From an uncultured Bacteroidota bacterium (GTDB taxonomy: Bacteria > Bacteroidota > Bacteroidia > Flavobacteriales_D > Sanyastnellaceae): 64,000 nucleotides of DNA. The translations under genes were made by a program, and so were the position numbers. Within the stretch, counting starts at the first letter, position 1. Each line of letters starts with the position of its first letter. Location: NCBI GenBank assembly GCA_903932685.1, contig CAIZGX010000001.1, positions 46,200 to 110,199 on the forward strand, given 5' to 3'. The notes under the pieces were generated by a model. It was not told the DNA's origin. It searched no databases and saw only the letters and a list, made by a program, of their open reading frames with translations. Of the stretch, positions 12,954 through 21,206 are shown one piece after another.

Positions 12954-13320
12954 AAGCCGCAGCGTCCAACAAAGAACTTAGGTCAGCTCCCTCTGATAAT
13001 TTCACTTTGATCATCCAACCGCTTCCGTATGGATCGTTATTTACATGCGCAGGATCAGCTTCTAACCCAGCATTCACTTCAACAACAGTTCCTGAAACTG
13101 GCATAAACAAATCACTCACGGTTTTAACAGCTTCCACTGTTCCGAAGATTGCATGTTCCTCAAGGGTTTCACCTTGGGTTTCAATTTCAACAAATACAAT
13201 ATCACCTAATTCGCTTTGTGCGAAATCTGTGACGCCAACAGTAGCTATATCGCCTTCAATGCGAACCCACTCGTGGTCTTTTGTGTACTTTAATTCAGTT
13301 GGAAAATTCATTGTTTTCAA
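12934..13320 (-). CDS. gcvH: glycine cleavage system H protein
   Basis: 128 aa; lipoyl-lysine region [19 protein letters not shown]. Confidence 0.96.
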   Translation of the reverse strand: MKTMNFPTELKYTKDHEWVRIEGDIATVGVTDFAQSELGDIVFVEIETQGETLEEHAIFGTVEAVKTVSDLFMPVSGTVVEVNAGLEADPAHVNNDPYGSGWMIKVKLSEGADLSSLLDAAAYEALVG

Positions 13321-13393
13321 TTTATGTGGAACAAAAATAAGGGAAGTTCGAAGTGGAACAATTAAAAATAAGACTAACTTTCACCCATAGTTT

Positions 13394-13798
13394 ATGAAAA
13401 TGGAAATTACTGCATACGTTGTTTTCTTGCTTCTCGCCATTGGCATGGCCTCGGGCATGCTTAGCGGATTTGTTGGTGTTGGCGGAGGACTTATTATTGT
13501 CCCAGCACTTGTGTACTTCCTCGGTTACACGCAACTTCAAGCGCAAGGAACAAGTCTTGCTGTCCTCTTACTTCCAGTAGGATTCCTTGCCGTTATGCAT
13601 TACTACAAACAAGGAAACGTGAACACCGCTGCAGCCCTCCTTATAGGGGCAGGATTCATTTCAGGAGCGCTCTTCGGAAGTAAATTCGCACATAACATTC
13701 CTATTGCGAAAGTGAAATTCGGATTTGCACTTGTTATGCTTATCGGAGCTTTGAAGCTGCTCTATGAATCAAGTAAAGTTTTGTTCGGGTCGAATTAA
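13394..13798 (+). CDS. half-size TauE/SafE family permease
   Basis: 134 aa; GMLSGFVGVGGGLIIVPALVYFLGYTQLQAQGTSLAVLLLPVGFLA motif, single repeat. Confidence 0.8.
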   Translation: MKMEITAYVVFLLLAIGMASGMLSGFVGVGGGLIIVPALVYFLGYTQLQAQGTSLAVLLLPVGFLAVMHYYKQGNVNTAAALLIGAGFISGALFGSKFAHNIPIAKVKFGFALVMLIGALKLLYESSKVLFGSN

Positions 13799-15069
13799 TT
13801 CACATTGTAAATCCGCTTCATTACGTTTCCGAAAGCGTAAATGTCTTCGAATGAATTGTACATAGGCACAGGCGCCATGCGAATGATGTCGGGTTCTCGC
13901 CAATCGACTACCACTCCTTCCTTCGCTAAAACACCCACAAAATCTTTGGTTCTTCCTTCCAATCGAATAGAAAGCTGACATCCTCTTTCATCGGAATTGT
14001 GAGATGTTAATTGATCAACCGGAACTCCTTTCGACTTCAATTCTTGAAAAATAAATTCCAGGTACGCTGTTAACTCTTTCGACTTGGCGCGCAATGCCGA
14101 CATAGATGTTTTGTCGAAAAGATCCAACGCAGCTCTGTGAGCAGCCATGGATAAAACAGGAGCATTGCTCATCTGCCAGGCTTCTGCGGAATGAGTTGGA
14201 TCGAAATTTTTCTGCATCAAGAATCTCGTTTCCGCTTTGTTGCCCCACCAGCCGGCTAAGCGCAAAATCTCTGCGCCATGAAAGCGCTCGTGAACATAGG
14301 CGCCAGAAACTCCTCCTGGACCGCTATTCAAATACTTATAACTGCACCAACAGGCAAAATCAATGTCCCAATCGTGTAACTTCAAATCAATATTTCCTGC
14401 GGCATGAGCTAAGTCTAAACCCACTTTGGCGCCAACTGCATGACCCGCTTTTGCAAGCGCTTCACAATTAAAATACTGCCCACTGAAATAATTCACTGCA
14501 CCAAAACAAATTACGGCAAGCTCTTCACCGAGTTCGTTAATCTTCGCTAAAATATCTTCTTCACGAATTAGCACTTCTCCTTGACGCGGTTGCATTTCAA
14601 CCAACACCTCATCTGGATTTAAACCGTGCAACTTCGCTTGTGATTCGAACGCATATCTATCGGAAGGAAAGGGTTTGTGTTCGAATAAAATCTTTGTGCG
14701 TTTTCCTTCCGGGCGATAAAAACTAATGAGCAATAAATGTAAATTCACCGTTAGCTGATTCATAGCCACCACCTCTGAGGTCTTTGCTCCAACAATATTC
14801 GCGAGAGATTCAGTAAGCACTTCATGATAATTGAACCACGGACGCTTTGCATCGAAATGTCCTTCAACACCAAACTTCTCCCAGTCGCTTAATTCTTGAA
14901 GCAAATACTCTTTCACACCTTTTGGCTGAAGCCCGAGCGAGTTACCCGTAAAGTATAACATGGGGGCTCCACCATGTTTCGGAATGAAATATTCTTCACG
15001 CAGAGATTTTAACGAATCGTTTTCATCTTTCATCTTCGCAAACTGCTCTGTATTCTCCCAAGCGCTCAT
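13795..15069 (-). CDS. kynU: kynureninase
   Basis: 424 aa; PLP enzyme with GLDLAHAAGNIDLKLHDWDIDFACWCSYKYLNSGPGGVSG. Confidence 0.94.
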   Translation of the reverse strand: MSAWENTEQFAKMKDENDSLKSLREEYFIPKHGGAPMLYFTGNSLGLQPKGVKEYLLQELSDWEKFGVEGHFDAKRPWFNYHEVLTESLANIVGAKTSEVVAMNQLTVNLHLLLISFYRPEGKRTKILFEHKPFPSDRYAFESQAKLHGLNPDEVLVEMQPRQGEVLIREEDILAKINELGEELAVICFGAVNYFSGQYFNCEALAKAGHAVGAKVGLDLAHAAGNIDLKLHDWDIDFACWCSYKYLNSGPGGVSGAYVHERFHGAEILRLAGWWGNKAETRFLMQKNFDPTHSAEAWQMSNAPVLSMAAHRAALDLFDKTSMSALRAKSKELTAYLEFIFQELKSKGVPVDQLTSHNSDERGCQLSIRLEGRTKDFVGVLAKEGVVVDWREPDIIRMAPVPMYNSFEDIYAFGNVMKRIYNVN

Positions 15070-15089
15070 AATTGTGAATTATTTGAATG

Positions 15090-15097
15090 CAAATTTA
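15090..15097 (-). promoter_or_regulatory. -7 element TAAATTTG of kynU promoter
   Basis: TAnnTTTG match 20 nt upstream of ATG 15069. Confidence 0.5.
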
Positions 15098-15113
15098 GTG
15101 GAACCTACGTGAC

Positions 15114-15121
15114 TATCTTTG
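15114..15121 (+). promoter_or_regulatory. -7 element TATCTTTG of lipoprotein gene
   Basis: TAnnTTTG match 9 nt upstream of ATG 15131. Confidence 0.5.
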
Positions 15122-15130
15122 TCCGACTTC

Positions 15131-16705
15131 ATGATTAAAGCAAGTTCTCATATTTTCCTTTCGTGCTTGTGCGTTGCTTTTCTCGCTTCCTGCCAAGGCA
15201 ATTCGAACCATTCAAAAAAAAATGAGGAACGAGAAGTCGTTCCAACAAAAAAAGAAATTAGCTATTTCAATACACTCCTAGATTCAACCTTCAAGATTGA
15301 ATCAAAAGACTCTTCACTCAGCATTATTCAAAATCTATATTTTGAAATCGATGAAGAAAACAAAGATGGGATTTTCACCTTTCGAGGTGGAAATCAGCGG
15401 AACTCACCTGTTCGTGGAGAAATTTCCTTTCAACCCAAAAAAATAAAAATCGATTGGGAATTTAGGACGGCCATAGACTCTATGAACGGTCCGTTCGGTT
15501 ATTGGGGTGGAGGTGCCGGTTGGACAGGACAACCCCTTGTTGTGAATTGGAAGAAAAATGAAATTCCTTTTTTGAGCAATTTGAATCCAGCGTTTCTTTC
15601 GAGCAACGAACTGAAAGAAATCATTCAGATTTCATTGTCCGGAAAAATATACTTCCTCGATTTTGAAACCGGTATTGAAACGCGTCCTCCGCTTTTCATT
15701 CGAAACCCTATAAAAGGAACACCAAGTATTGATCCGAAAAACAAAGATTTATTGTTTGTTGGGCAGGGTATTCCACACCGCGGAAAAATGGCTTGGCGGG
15801 TGTTTCATTTAAAGAAGCAATCGCTCATTCACGAGCAGATTCTACCTTCCGCATTTTCCTATCGGAAATGGGGAGCTTGCGACGCCTCTCCCCTGCTAGA
15901 CACAGCGAGTATGACCCTGATTTGGCCGACTGAATCTGGTGTTATTTATCGCACGAACTACAGTGACACTTCGTTTAATTCTGTTGAACAATTCCGTTAC
16001 AAACTTCCAGCCTCTCATCACCAGGGAATAGAATCGAGTCCATGTGCATACAAGCAACTGGGCTATTTCACAGATAACGGCGGCAATGTTTTTTGCGCCG
16101 ATTTGCGTAACATGCAGCCGCGTTGGCATTTCTTCAACACTGATGATTCTGATGCTTCGCCAGTGCTCTCCCTTGAAAATGAAATCCCTTTTATTTTTAT
16201 CGGAAATGAAGTAGACAAGCAGGGCTCGAAAGGATTCGGATATCTCAGAAAACTTAATGCGCTAACAGGAAAAGAGATCTGGCACTTTGAAAGAGAATGC
16301 TATTCTTCGGTGGGCGAGAAAGTGAACAACGGAGGAATGCTTTGCACACCTTTGCTCGGAAAGAAGCAAGCGGCTAACATTGTGTACACCATTTTTTCCA
16401 GAACAACAGTTAACGGCGCTGGTGAATTGGTTGCGTTGAATAAAGAAACAGGAGCCGTCCTATTCAAAGTGTCTTTCAAACAATACAGCTGGGTCTCGCC
16501 CATTGCCCTATACGATAAAAATGGTTATCCCACTTTATTCGTCCCAACGGTTGGCGGGGTAATTTATCTCATAGACGGAATGAATGGCAGCGTGCTCTAT
16601 TCTGAAAATTTCGGTTGTACTTTCGAGTCTTCTCCAATAGCTTGGGGCAATAGGATTATTCAACCCGCTAGGGGAAACAAAATATTTAGCTTTATCCTCG
16701 AATGA
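15131..16705 (+). CDS. PQQ-like beta-propeller lipoprotein
   Basis: Lipobox-type signal (FLASCQGN); repeats of the form LNALTGKEIWHFE, LNKETGAVLFKV, IDGMNGSVLYSE. Start moved from TTG 15119 to ATG 15131. Confidence 0.75.
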   Translation: MIKASSHIFLSCLCVAFLASCQGNSNHSKKNEEREVVPTKKEISYFNTLLDSTFKIESKDSSLSIIQNLYFEIDEENKDGIFTFRGGNQRNSPVRGEISFQPKKIKIDWEFRTAIDSMNGPFGYWGGGAGWTGQPLVVNWKKNEIPFLSNLNPAFLSSNELKEIIQISLSGKIYFLDFETGIETRPPLFIRNPIKGTPSIDPKNKDLLFVGQGIPHRGKMAWRVFHLKKQSLIHEQILPSAFSYRKWGACDASPLLDTASMTLIWPTESGVIYRTNYSDTSFNSVEQFRYKLPASHHQGIESSPCAYKQLGYFTDNGGNVFCADLRNMQPRWHFFNTDDSDASPVLSLENEIPFIFIGNEVDKQGSKGFGYLRKLNALTGKEIWHFERECYSSVGEKVNNGGMLCTPLLGKKQAANIVYTIFSRTTVNGAGELVALNKETGAVLFKVSFKQYSWVSPIALYDKNGYPTLFVPTVGGVIYLIDGMNGSVLYSENFGCTFESSPIAWGNRIIQPARGNKIFSFILE

Positions 16706-17445
16706 AAAAATTAACCGCCCTTCTTTTTTGTTGTGCATTCTTCGCAATTTCTTTCGGACAAAAATCGAAGTTGTTCAAGGTGGAAAATTCGAAAGCTCCT
16801 TATCATTACTGGTGCTATGAACCCGAAAATTACAATGCTCAAAAAGACAGTGCTTGGCCAGTTATTGTGTTTCTTCACGGAAGAAGTTTAAGCGGAACGA
16901 ATTTAGAAGTTGTTCGGTCTTACGGACTGGTTCATGAATTGGATAAAGGCAGAAATTTTCCAGCAATCATCATTGCGCCGCAAGTGAACAAAGGTGAATC
17001 TTGGAATCCCGATAAGGTAGTTGCTTGCCTTAGTGAAATTCAAAAAAATCATCGCGTAGATTCAACACGCATTTCAATTACGGGAATGAGTTTAGGTGGT
17101 TATGGAACCTTGCATACAGCTGGCCATTACCCTGAAATTTTCTGCGCAGCTGCCGCTTTTTGTGGCGGTGGAAATGCGAAGGATGCGTGCAATCTTTCAA
17201 CAATTCCAGTTTGGGTGGCGCATGGGAAAAAAGACCGGGCGGTTCCTTTTGGTGAATCCTATGGAATTGTAGAGCGTATTAAATCGTGTGACGGGCAAAA
17301 CGTGAAATTCACTGTATTTGAAACGCACGATCACGGTGCATTGGAGCGCATGTTTCGAACAGAGGAGCTTTACGATTTTCTTTTGACCAATAAAAAAGGG
17401 AAGCCAACATACTTCCCTCCTTTCAATAAAAAGTCGTTGAATTAA
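16702..17445 (+). CDS. secreted alpha/beta hydrolase (esterase/polyhydroxybutyrate-depolymerase-like)
   Basis: 247 aa; signal peptide, FLHGRS, nucleophile elbow [27 protein letters not shown]. Confidence 0.82.
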   Translation: MKKLTALLFCCAFFAISFGQKSKLFKVENSKAPYHYWCYEPENYNAQKDSAWPVIVFLHGRSLSGTNLEVVRSYGLVHELDKGRNFPAIIIAPQVNKGESWNPDKVVACLSEIQKNHRVDSTRISITGMSLGGYGTLHTAGHYPEIFCAAAAFCGGGNAKDACNLSTIPVWVAHGKKDRAVPFGESYGIVERIKSCDGQNVKFTVFETHDHGALERMFRTEELYDFLLTNKKGKPTYFPPFNKKSLN

Positions 17446-17792
17446 ACCAACGTATTCGTTTCTGTATTCGGGAAGATAACCCAAGGCTTGAAGGTTTTTG
17501 CTACTTCAAAGTCCATTTGCGCATATGAACAAACAATAACAATATCGCCTATTGTGCACTTCAATGCAGCTGGTCCGTTCAGGCATATTACGCCACTTCC
17601 TCTTTCACCCAAAATAATGTAGGTTTCAAGACGCTCGCCGTTTGCACAGTTTAGCACTTGAACACGCTCCCCCTCTATCATATTTGCAGCGTCCAACAGA
17701 ATTGGATCTATTGTTATGCTGCCTATATAATTCACATCTGCCTCAGTTACAGTTACTCGGTGAATTTTTGACTTTAAAACCTGAATAATCAT
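17442..17792 (-). CDS. panD: aspartate 1-decarboxylase
   Basis: [29 protein letters not shown] with the Gly-Ser pyruvoyl cleavage site. Confidence 0.95.
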   Translation of the reverse strand: MIIQVLKSKIHRVTVTEADVNYIGSITIDPILLDAANMIEGERVQVLNCANGERLETYIILGERGSGVICLNGPAALKCTIGDIVIVCSYAQMDFEVAKTFKPWVIFPNTETNTLV

Positions 17793-17836
17793 AGGCGGCA
17801 AATTTAATCTTCATTTCTCATCTTAGCCCCATAATT

Positions 17837-18523
17837 ATGAGAAAGATTTCGAATATTCTTCTGAATTGTTGGTTTCCTCGGATATGTAGTGCTTGCAATC
17901 GAAGCTTATCTGTTCGAGAGGAGGGACTCTGTTTCTATTGCAAGCAATACCTTCACAAGACCAATCATTTCGCGCGAAAGAACAACACGCTATACATTCA
18001 ATTGGCTTACCGTATGTCGCTTCACAGCGTTCAGTCGCTTTACTTTTTTCAACCTAAAAGCATTGAACAGCGGGCCATTCACGAATTGAAATACAAGAAG
18101 AACATGCAGATTGGAAATTTCTTTGGGAAGGAAATGGGGAAGCGTTTATTGAAAACCCCGTGGTTGCTTGATGTTGATTTATTGGTTCCTATTCCGCTGC
18201 ACAGAAACAAAGAACTTGAACGCGGATACAACCAAGCGCGCGTTCTCTGCGAAGGAATATCTGAAGAAACCAAGCTTCCGATTGCTACTGTTTTAAAGAA
18301 ACAAACCACAGGAAAAGGCGCTACCAAAGGAAACCGTATGGAACGAATGAACAGTCGGAAAATTGATTTTCAAGTCGATAGTAAAATTCCTTCAAACGTA
18401 AATCACATCTTAATTGTAGACGATGTAATAACCACCGGCGCTACTTTAGAATCTGCCTTTCAAGTTATACGAAAAGAGTTTCAAGGTAAAATTTCAGTGG
18501 TGTCTATCGCTCACACCTTTTAA
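17837..18523 (+). CDS. comF: ComF family phosphoribosyltransferase-like protein
   Basis: N-terminal Cys cluster (CSACNRSLSVREEGLCFYC), PRPP motif HILIVDDVITTGATLES. Confidence 0.9.
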   Translation: MRKISNILLNCWFPRICSACNRSLSVREEGLCFYCKQYLHKTNHFARKNNTLYIQLAYRMSLHSVQSLYFFQPKSIEQRAIHELKYKKNMQIGNFFGKEMGKRLLKTPWLLDVDLLVPIPLHRNKELERGYNQARVLCEGISEETKLPIATVLKKQTTGKGATKGNRMERMNSRKIDFQVDSKIPSNVNHILIVDDVITTGATLESAFQVIRKEFQGKISVVSIAHTF

Positions 18524-18526
18524 TCC

Positions 18527-18534
18527 TATCTTTG
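18527..18534 (+). promoter_or_regulatory. -7 element TATCTTTG
   Basis: TAnnTTTG match 21 nt upstream of ATG 18556. Confidence 0.5.
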
Positions 18535-18555
18535 AGAGCTTCAAATTCATTGATC

Positions 18556-19197
18556 ATGACATACCTCGTTAAAAGAATTTTCATTCTACTCCTCCTCGCT
18601 CTTCCTGCCTGCGCATTCACGCAAGTGCAGCAGGGAAAAGTATTGTTAATGAACGGAACCGTGTCAGAGAATACTCTTTGGGAAGAAAAAGACGGCTTAA
18701 TTTACATCTACGATCAGAGAAACAACATTTTCGGAAAAGAAAAAACGCGTGCAATTGAACTGAATAAAAGTGAAGTCTATAGTCTTTCGAACGGAAGCAA
18801 AGAACAGATTCTTTATTACCAAGACACTATGCTTGGCGATTATTATACGCCGGAAGAAATGCGTGTTTATTTAGCTGGAGCAGGCGATGCAAGAAAGAAC
18901 TACAAAGCGCGACACATTAGTGCCATAGGTTTCGCATTGTGCGGTGCCGCCGGCTATCTCGTTGGGGATGGATTGCTCATTTTAATTATTCCGCCTGTAA
19001 CATATGCAGCGATACAATACGTGGGGAAAATTAAAATTAGAGAGAAATACATGTCTGATCCGAACTTCAAATACAACGATCTATATGCTGAAGGATTTGA
19101 GCCACCTGCGCGCTCTCGGAAAATGATTCGCGGCGCTTTAAGTGGACTAGCTGGATCAGTGACAGGTGTTGTGCTCTCCATCATCAAAAACCAATAA
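18556..19197 (+). CDS. hypothetical protein with signal peptide and C-terminal TM segments
   Basis: Start set to MTYLVKRIFILLLLALPACAF because the ORF-track TTG start at 18532 overlaps the promoter element. Confidence 0.6.
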   Translation: MTYLVKRIFILLLLALPACAFTQVQQGKVLLMNGTVSENTLWEEKDGLIYIYDQRNNIFGKEKTRAIELNKSEVYSLSNGSKEQILYYQDTMLGDYYTPEEMRVYLAGAGDARKNYKARHISAIGFALCGAAGYLVGDGLLILIIPPVTYAAIQYVGKIKIREKYMSDPNFKYNDLYAEGFEPPARSRKMIRGALSGLAGSVTGVVLSIIKNQ

Positions 19198-19199
19198 AC

Positions 19200-19862
19200 A
19201 TGTTTATAGCATTGCTTCAGAGTTTATCTCTGGCGGGCGCCTCGTGGTTTTTATTGAATGCCGCTAACCCTCTTACTTTGTTTGAAAACGCGTTATTGTC
19301 TGTCGCGGTATTTTATAGCTATTGGGTTTCTCAAAAACTTCATCAAGCCGCCTACTGGTTACCATTACTTGTTATTGCCGGTACAATTACTCTCTCGCCG
19401 AATGTTCATTCGGTTTTAATGTTAGTCGTTTCTCTTTTCACGATAGCCTATTTCCTTCAACATAAAATTTCATTTCGAAAAACACCCTTGTTAAAGAATA
19501 TCACCGTAGCATTATGCTGGTCTATTCTCATTGCAATTCCAGACACCAAAGAAATTTTTCAGTTAGGAGGAAGTGTCTTCTTCACAACTTTAGCGCTTTC
19601 GCTTTGCATTGATTTCGTGCAGCGAAAAGAAGATGAAGGCAAGGTTGAAACGGTTCCACATATTATTGGCAACAACCTCACGCTTTTCTTCGCTTTGATT
19701 TTCGTGTTGATTGGGCACTTTTTCATGCCGACTTCGTTCTTTGCGGGAATATTGGCATTGGCCATTCAAGCAGGTCTCACCTACTTCCCTCAGGAAAAAC
19801 AAAGGGAAGCCCTTCGAGAACTTCCCTTCCTAGCTTATGCTTTAGGAATTTATTTGCTGTAA
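19200..19862 (+). CDS. polytopic membrane protein, distant UbiA-prenyltransferase-like
   Basis: 220 aa, about 8 TM; CIDFVQRKEDEGKVETVPHIIG resembles the second UbiA motif (D..D...G..T.p...G). Confidence 0.5.
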   Translation: MFIALLQSLSLAGASWFLLNAANPLTLFENALLSVAVFYSYWVSQKLHQAAYWLPLLVIAGTITLSPNVHSVLMLVVSLFTIAYFLQHKISFRKTPLLKNITVALCWSILIAIPDTKEIFQLGGSVFFTTLALSLCIDFVQRKEDEGKVETVPHIIGNNLTLFFALIFVLIGHFFMPTSFFAGILALAIQAGLTYFPQEKQREALRELPFLAYALGIYLL

Positions 19863-21145
19863 ACGTGATCTAAGGCGTCGCAGAAATCTACGATTGCCTT
19901 ATCCATGTCTGCATCTGTATGCGCAGCTGAAACGAATCCAACTTCGTAACCACTAGGTCCCAGATAGACACCTCTCTCCAACAAAAATCTATGAAAAGGT
20001 GCAAACAATTGACCGCTGTTTTCTGGAATTTCATCCATGCGACGAATGGCCTTTTCTTTCGAGAAAGAAACCCAAAAAATACTTCCCATATTGAAAATAC
20101 GGAAGACGTAATTCTTTTGATCGGCATGCGTTTGAATGGCACTTACCATCTTCACTGTTTTTCTTTCTAATTCTTCGTAGAAGCCGGGCTTCGCACATTC
20201 CTTCAATTGAGCCAATCCAGCTGCCATGGCAACAGGATTTCCAGAAAGAGTTCCGGCTTGATACACGGGACCTTCTGGAGCAATCTGAGACATAATTTCT
20301 GCGCTTGCACCGTATGCACCTACGGGCATTCCGCCACCAATGATTTTTCCAAATGCAAGAACATCGGGTTGAATTCCGTAATAGCCTGAAGCTCCTTCAA
20401 AACCTAAACGAAATCCGCTAATTACCTCATCGAACAACAACACAATTCCTTCACGCGTGCATACTTCACGTAGGTGTTTTAAAAACACACCGTCTTGAAT
20501 AAGCAGTCCGTTATTCGCAGGAACGGGCTCAATAGCCACAACTGCAATTTGTCCGCGGTACATTTCAACTGCAGCGTCGAACGCCTCAATGTCGTTCAAC
20601 GGAACAACAATTGTTTCGTTCACATAGGCCTGCGGAATTCCGGCGCTGCTGGATGTTCCCAAAGTTGCCAAACCACTTCCAGCTTTAACCAAAAGCGCAT
20701 CGACGTGTCCGTGATAACATCCCTCAAACTTCAAAACTTTATCTCTTCCAGTATATCCTCTCGCTAAACGAATGGCGCTCATTGCGGCCTCAGTTCCGCT
20801 GCTTACAAATCTTATCTTCTCTAAGTATTTGTGACGTTGTAAAATAAAAGAAGCCAATTCGTTCTCTTCTCTGGTTGGTGCGCCGAAGCTGGCTCCTTTA
20901 GCAGCCGTTGTGCATATGGCTTCAGTAACTGAATCGTTAGCATGTCCTAAAATAAGCGGTCCCCATGAGCAGCAGAAATCAATGAATTCATTTCCATCTG
21001 CATCCCAAACATGAGAGCCTTTTCCTCTTTCAAAAAACACTGGATTTCCACCTACTGATTTGAATGCTCTTACTGGAGAATTCACTCCACCTGGAAAATA
21101 CTTCTTCGCTTCCACAAAAAGTGCTTCGCTGTTGCTCTGTTTCAT
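19850..21145 (-). CDS. hemL: glutamate-1-semialdehyde 2,1-aminomutase
   Basis: 431 aa; PGGVNSPVRAFKSVGGNPVFF, LLFDEVISGFRLGFEGASGYYGIQPDVLAFGKIIGGGMPVGAYG. Confidence 0.96.
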   Translation of the reverse strand: MKQSNSEALFVEAKKYFPGGVNSPVRAFKSVGGNPVFFERGKGSHVWDADGNEFIDFCCSWGPLILGHANDSVTEAICTTAAKGASFGAPTREENELASFILQRHKYLEKIRFVSSGTEAAMSAIRLARGYTGRDKVLKFEGCYHGHVDALLVKAGSGLATLGTSSSAGIPQAYVNETIVVPLNDIEAFDAAVEMYRGQIAVVAIEPVPANNGLLIQDGVFLKHLREVCTREGIVLLFDEVISGFRLGFEGASGYYGIQPDVLAFGKIIGGGMPVGAYGASAEIMSQIAPEGPVYQAGTLSGNPVAMAAGLAQLKECAKPGFYEELERKTVKMVSAIQTHADQKNYVFRIFNMGSIFWVSFSKEKAIRRMDEIPENSGQLFAPFHRFLLERGVYLGPSGYEVGFVSAAHTDADMDKAIVDFCDALDHVYSK

Positions 21146-21149
21146 GATG

Positions 21150-21177
21150 CAAACTTACGCTTGAACGAGAAAAACAA
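21150..21177 (-). promoter_or_regulatory. hemL promoter: -33 TTG, N17, -7 TAAGTTTG
   Basis: Minus strand TTG-TTTTTCTCGTTCAAGCG-TAAGTTTG; last base of -7 is 5 nt before the ATG at 21145. Confidence 0.65.
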
Positions 21178-21206
21178 CGTACTTTCGTTGACCACATTTT
21201 TTCAAT

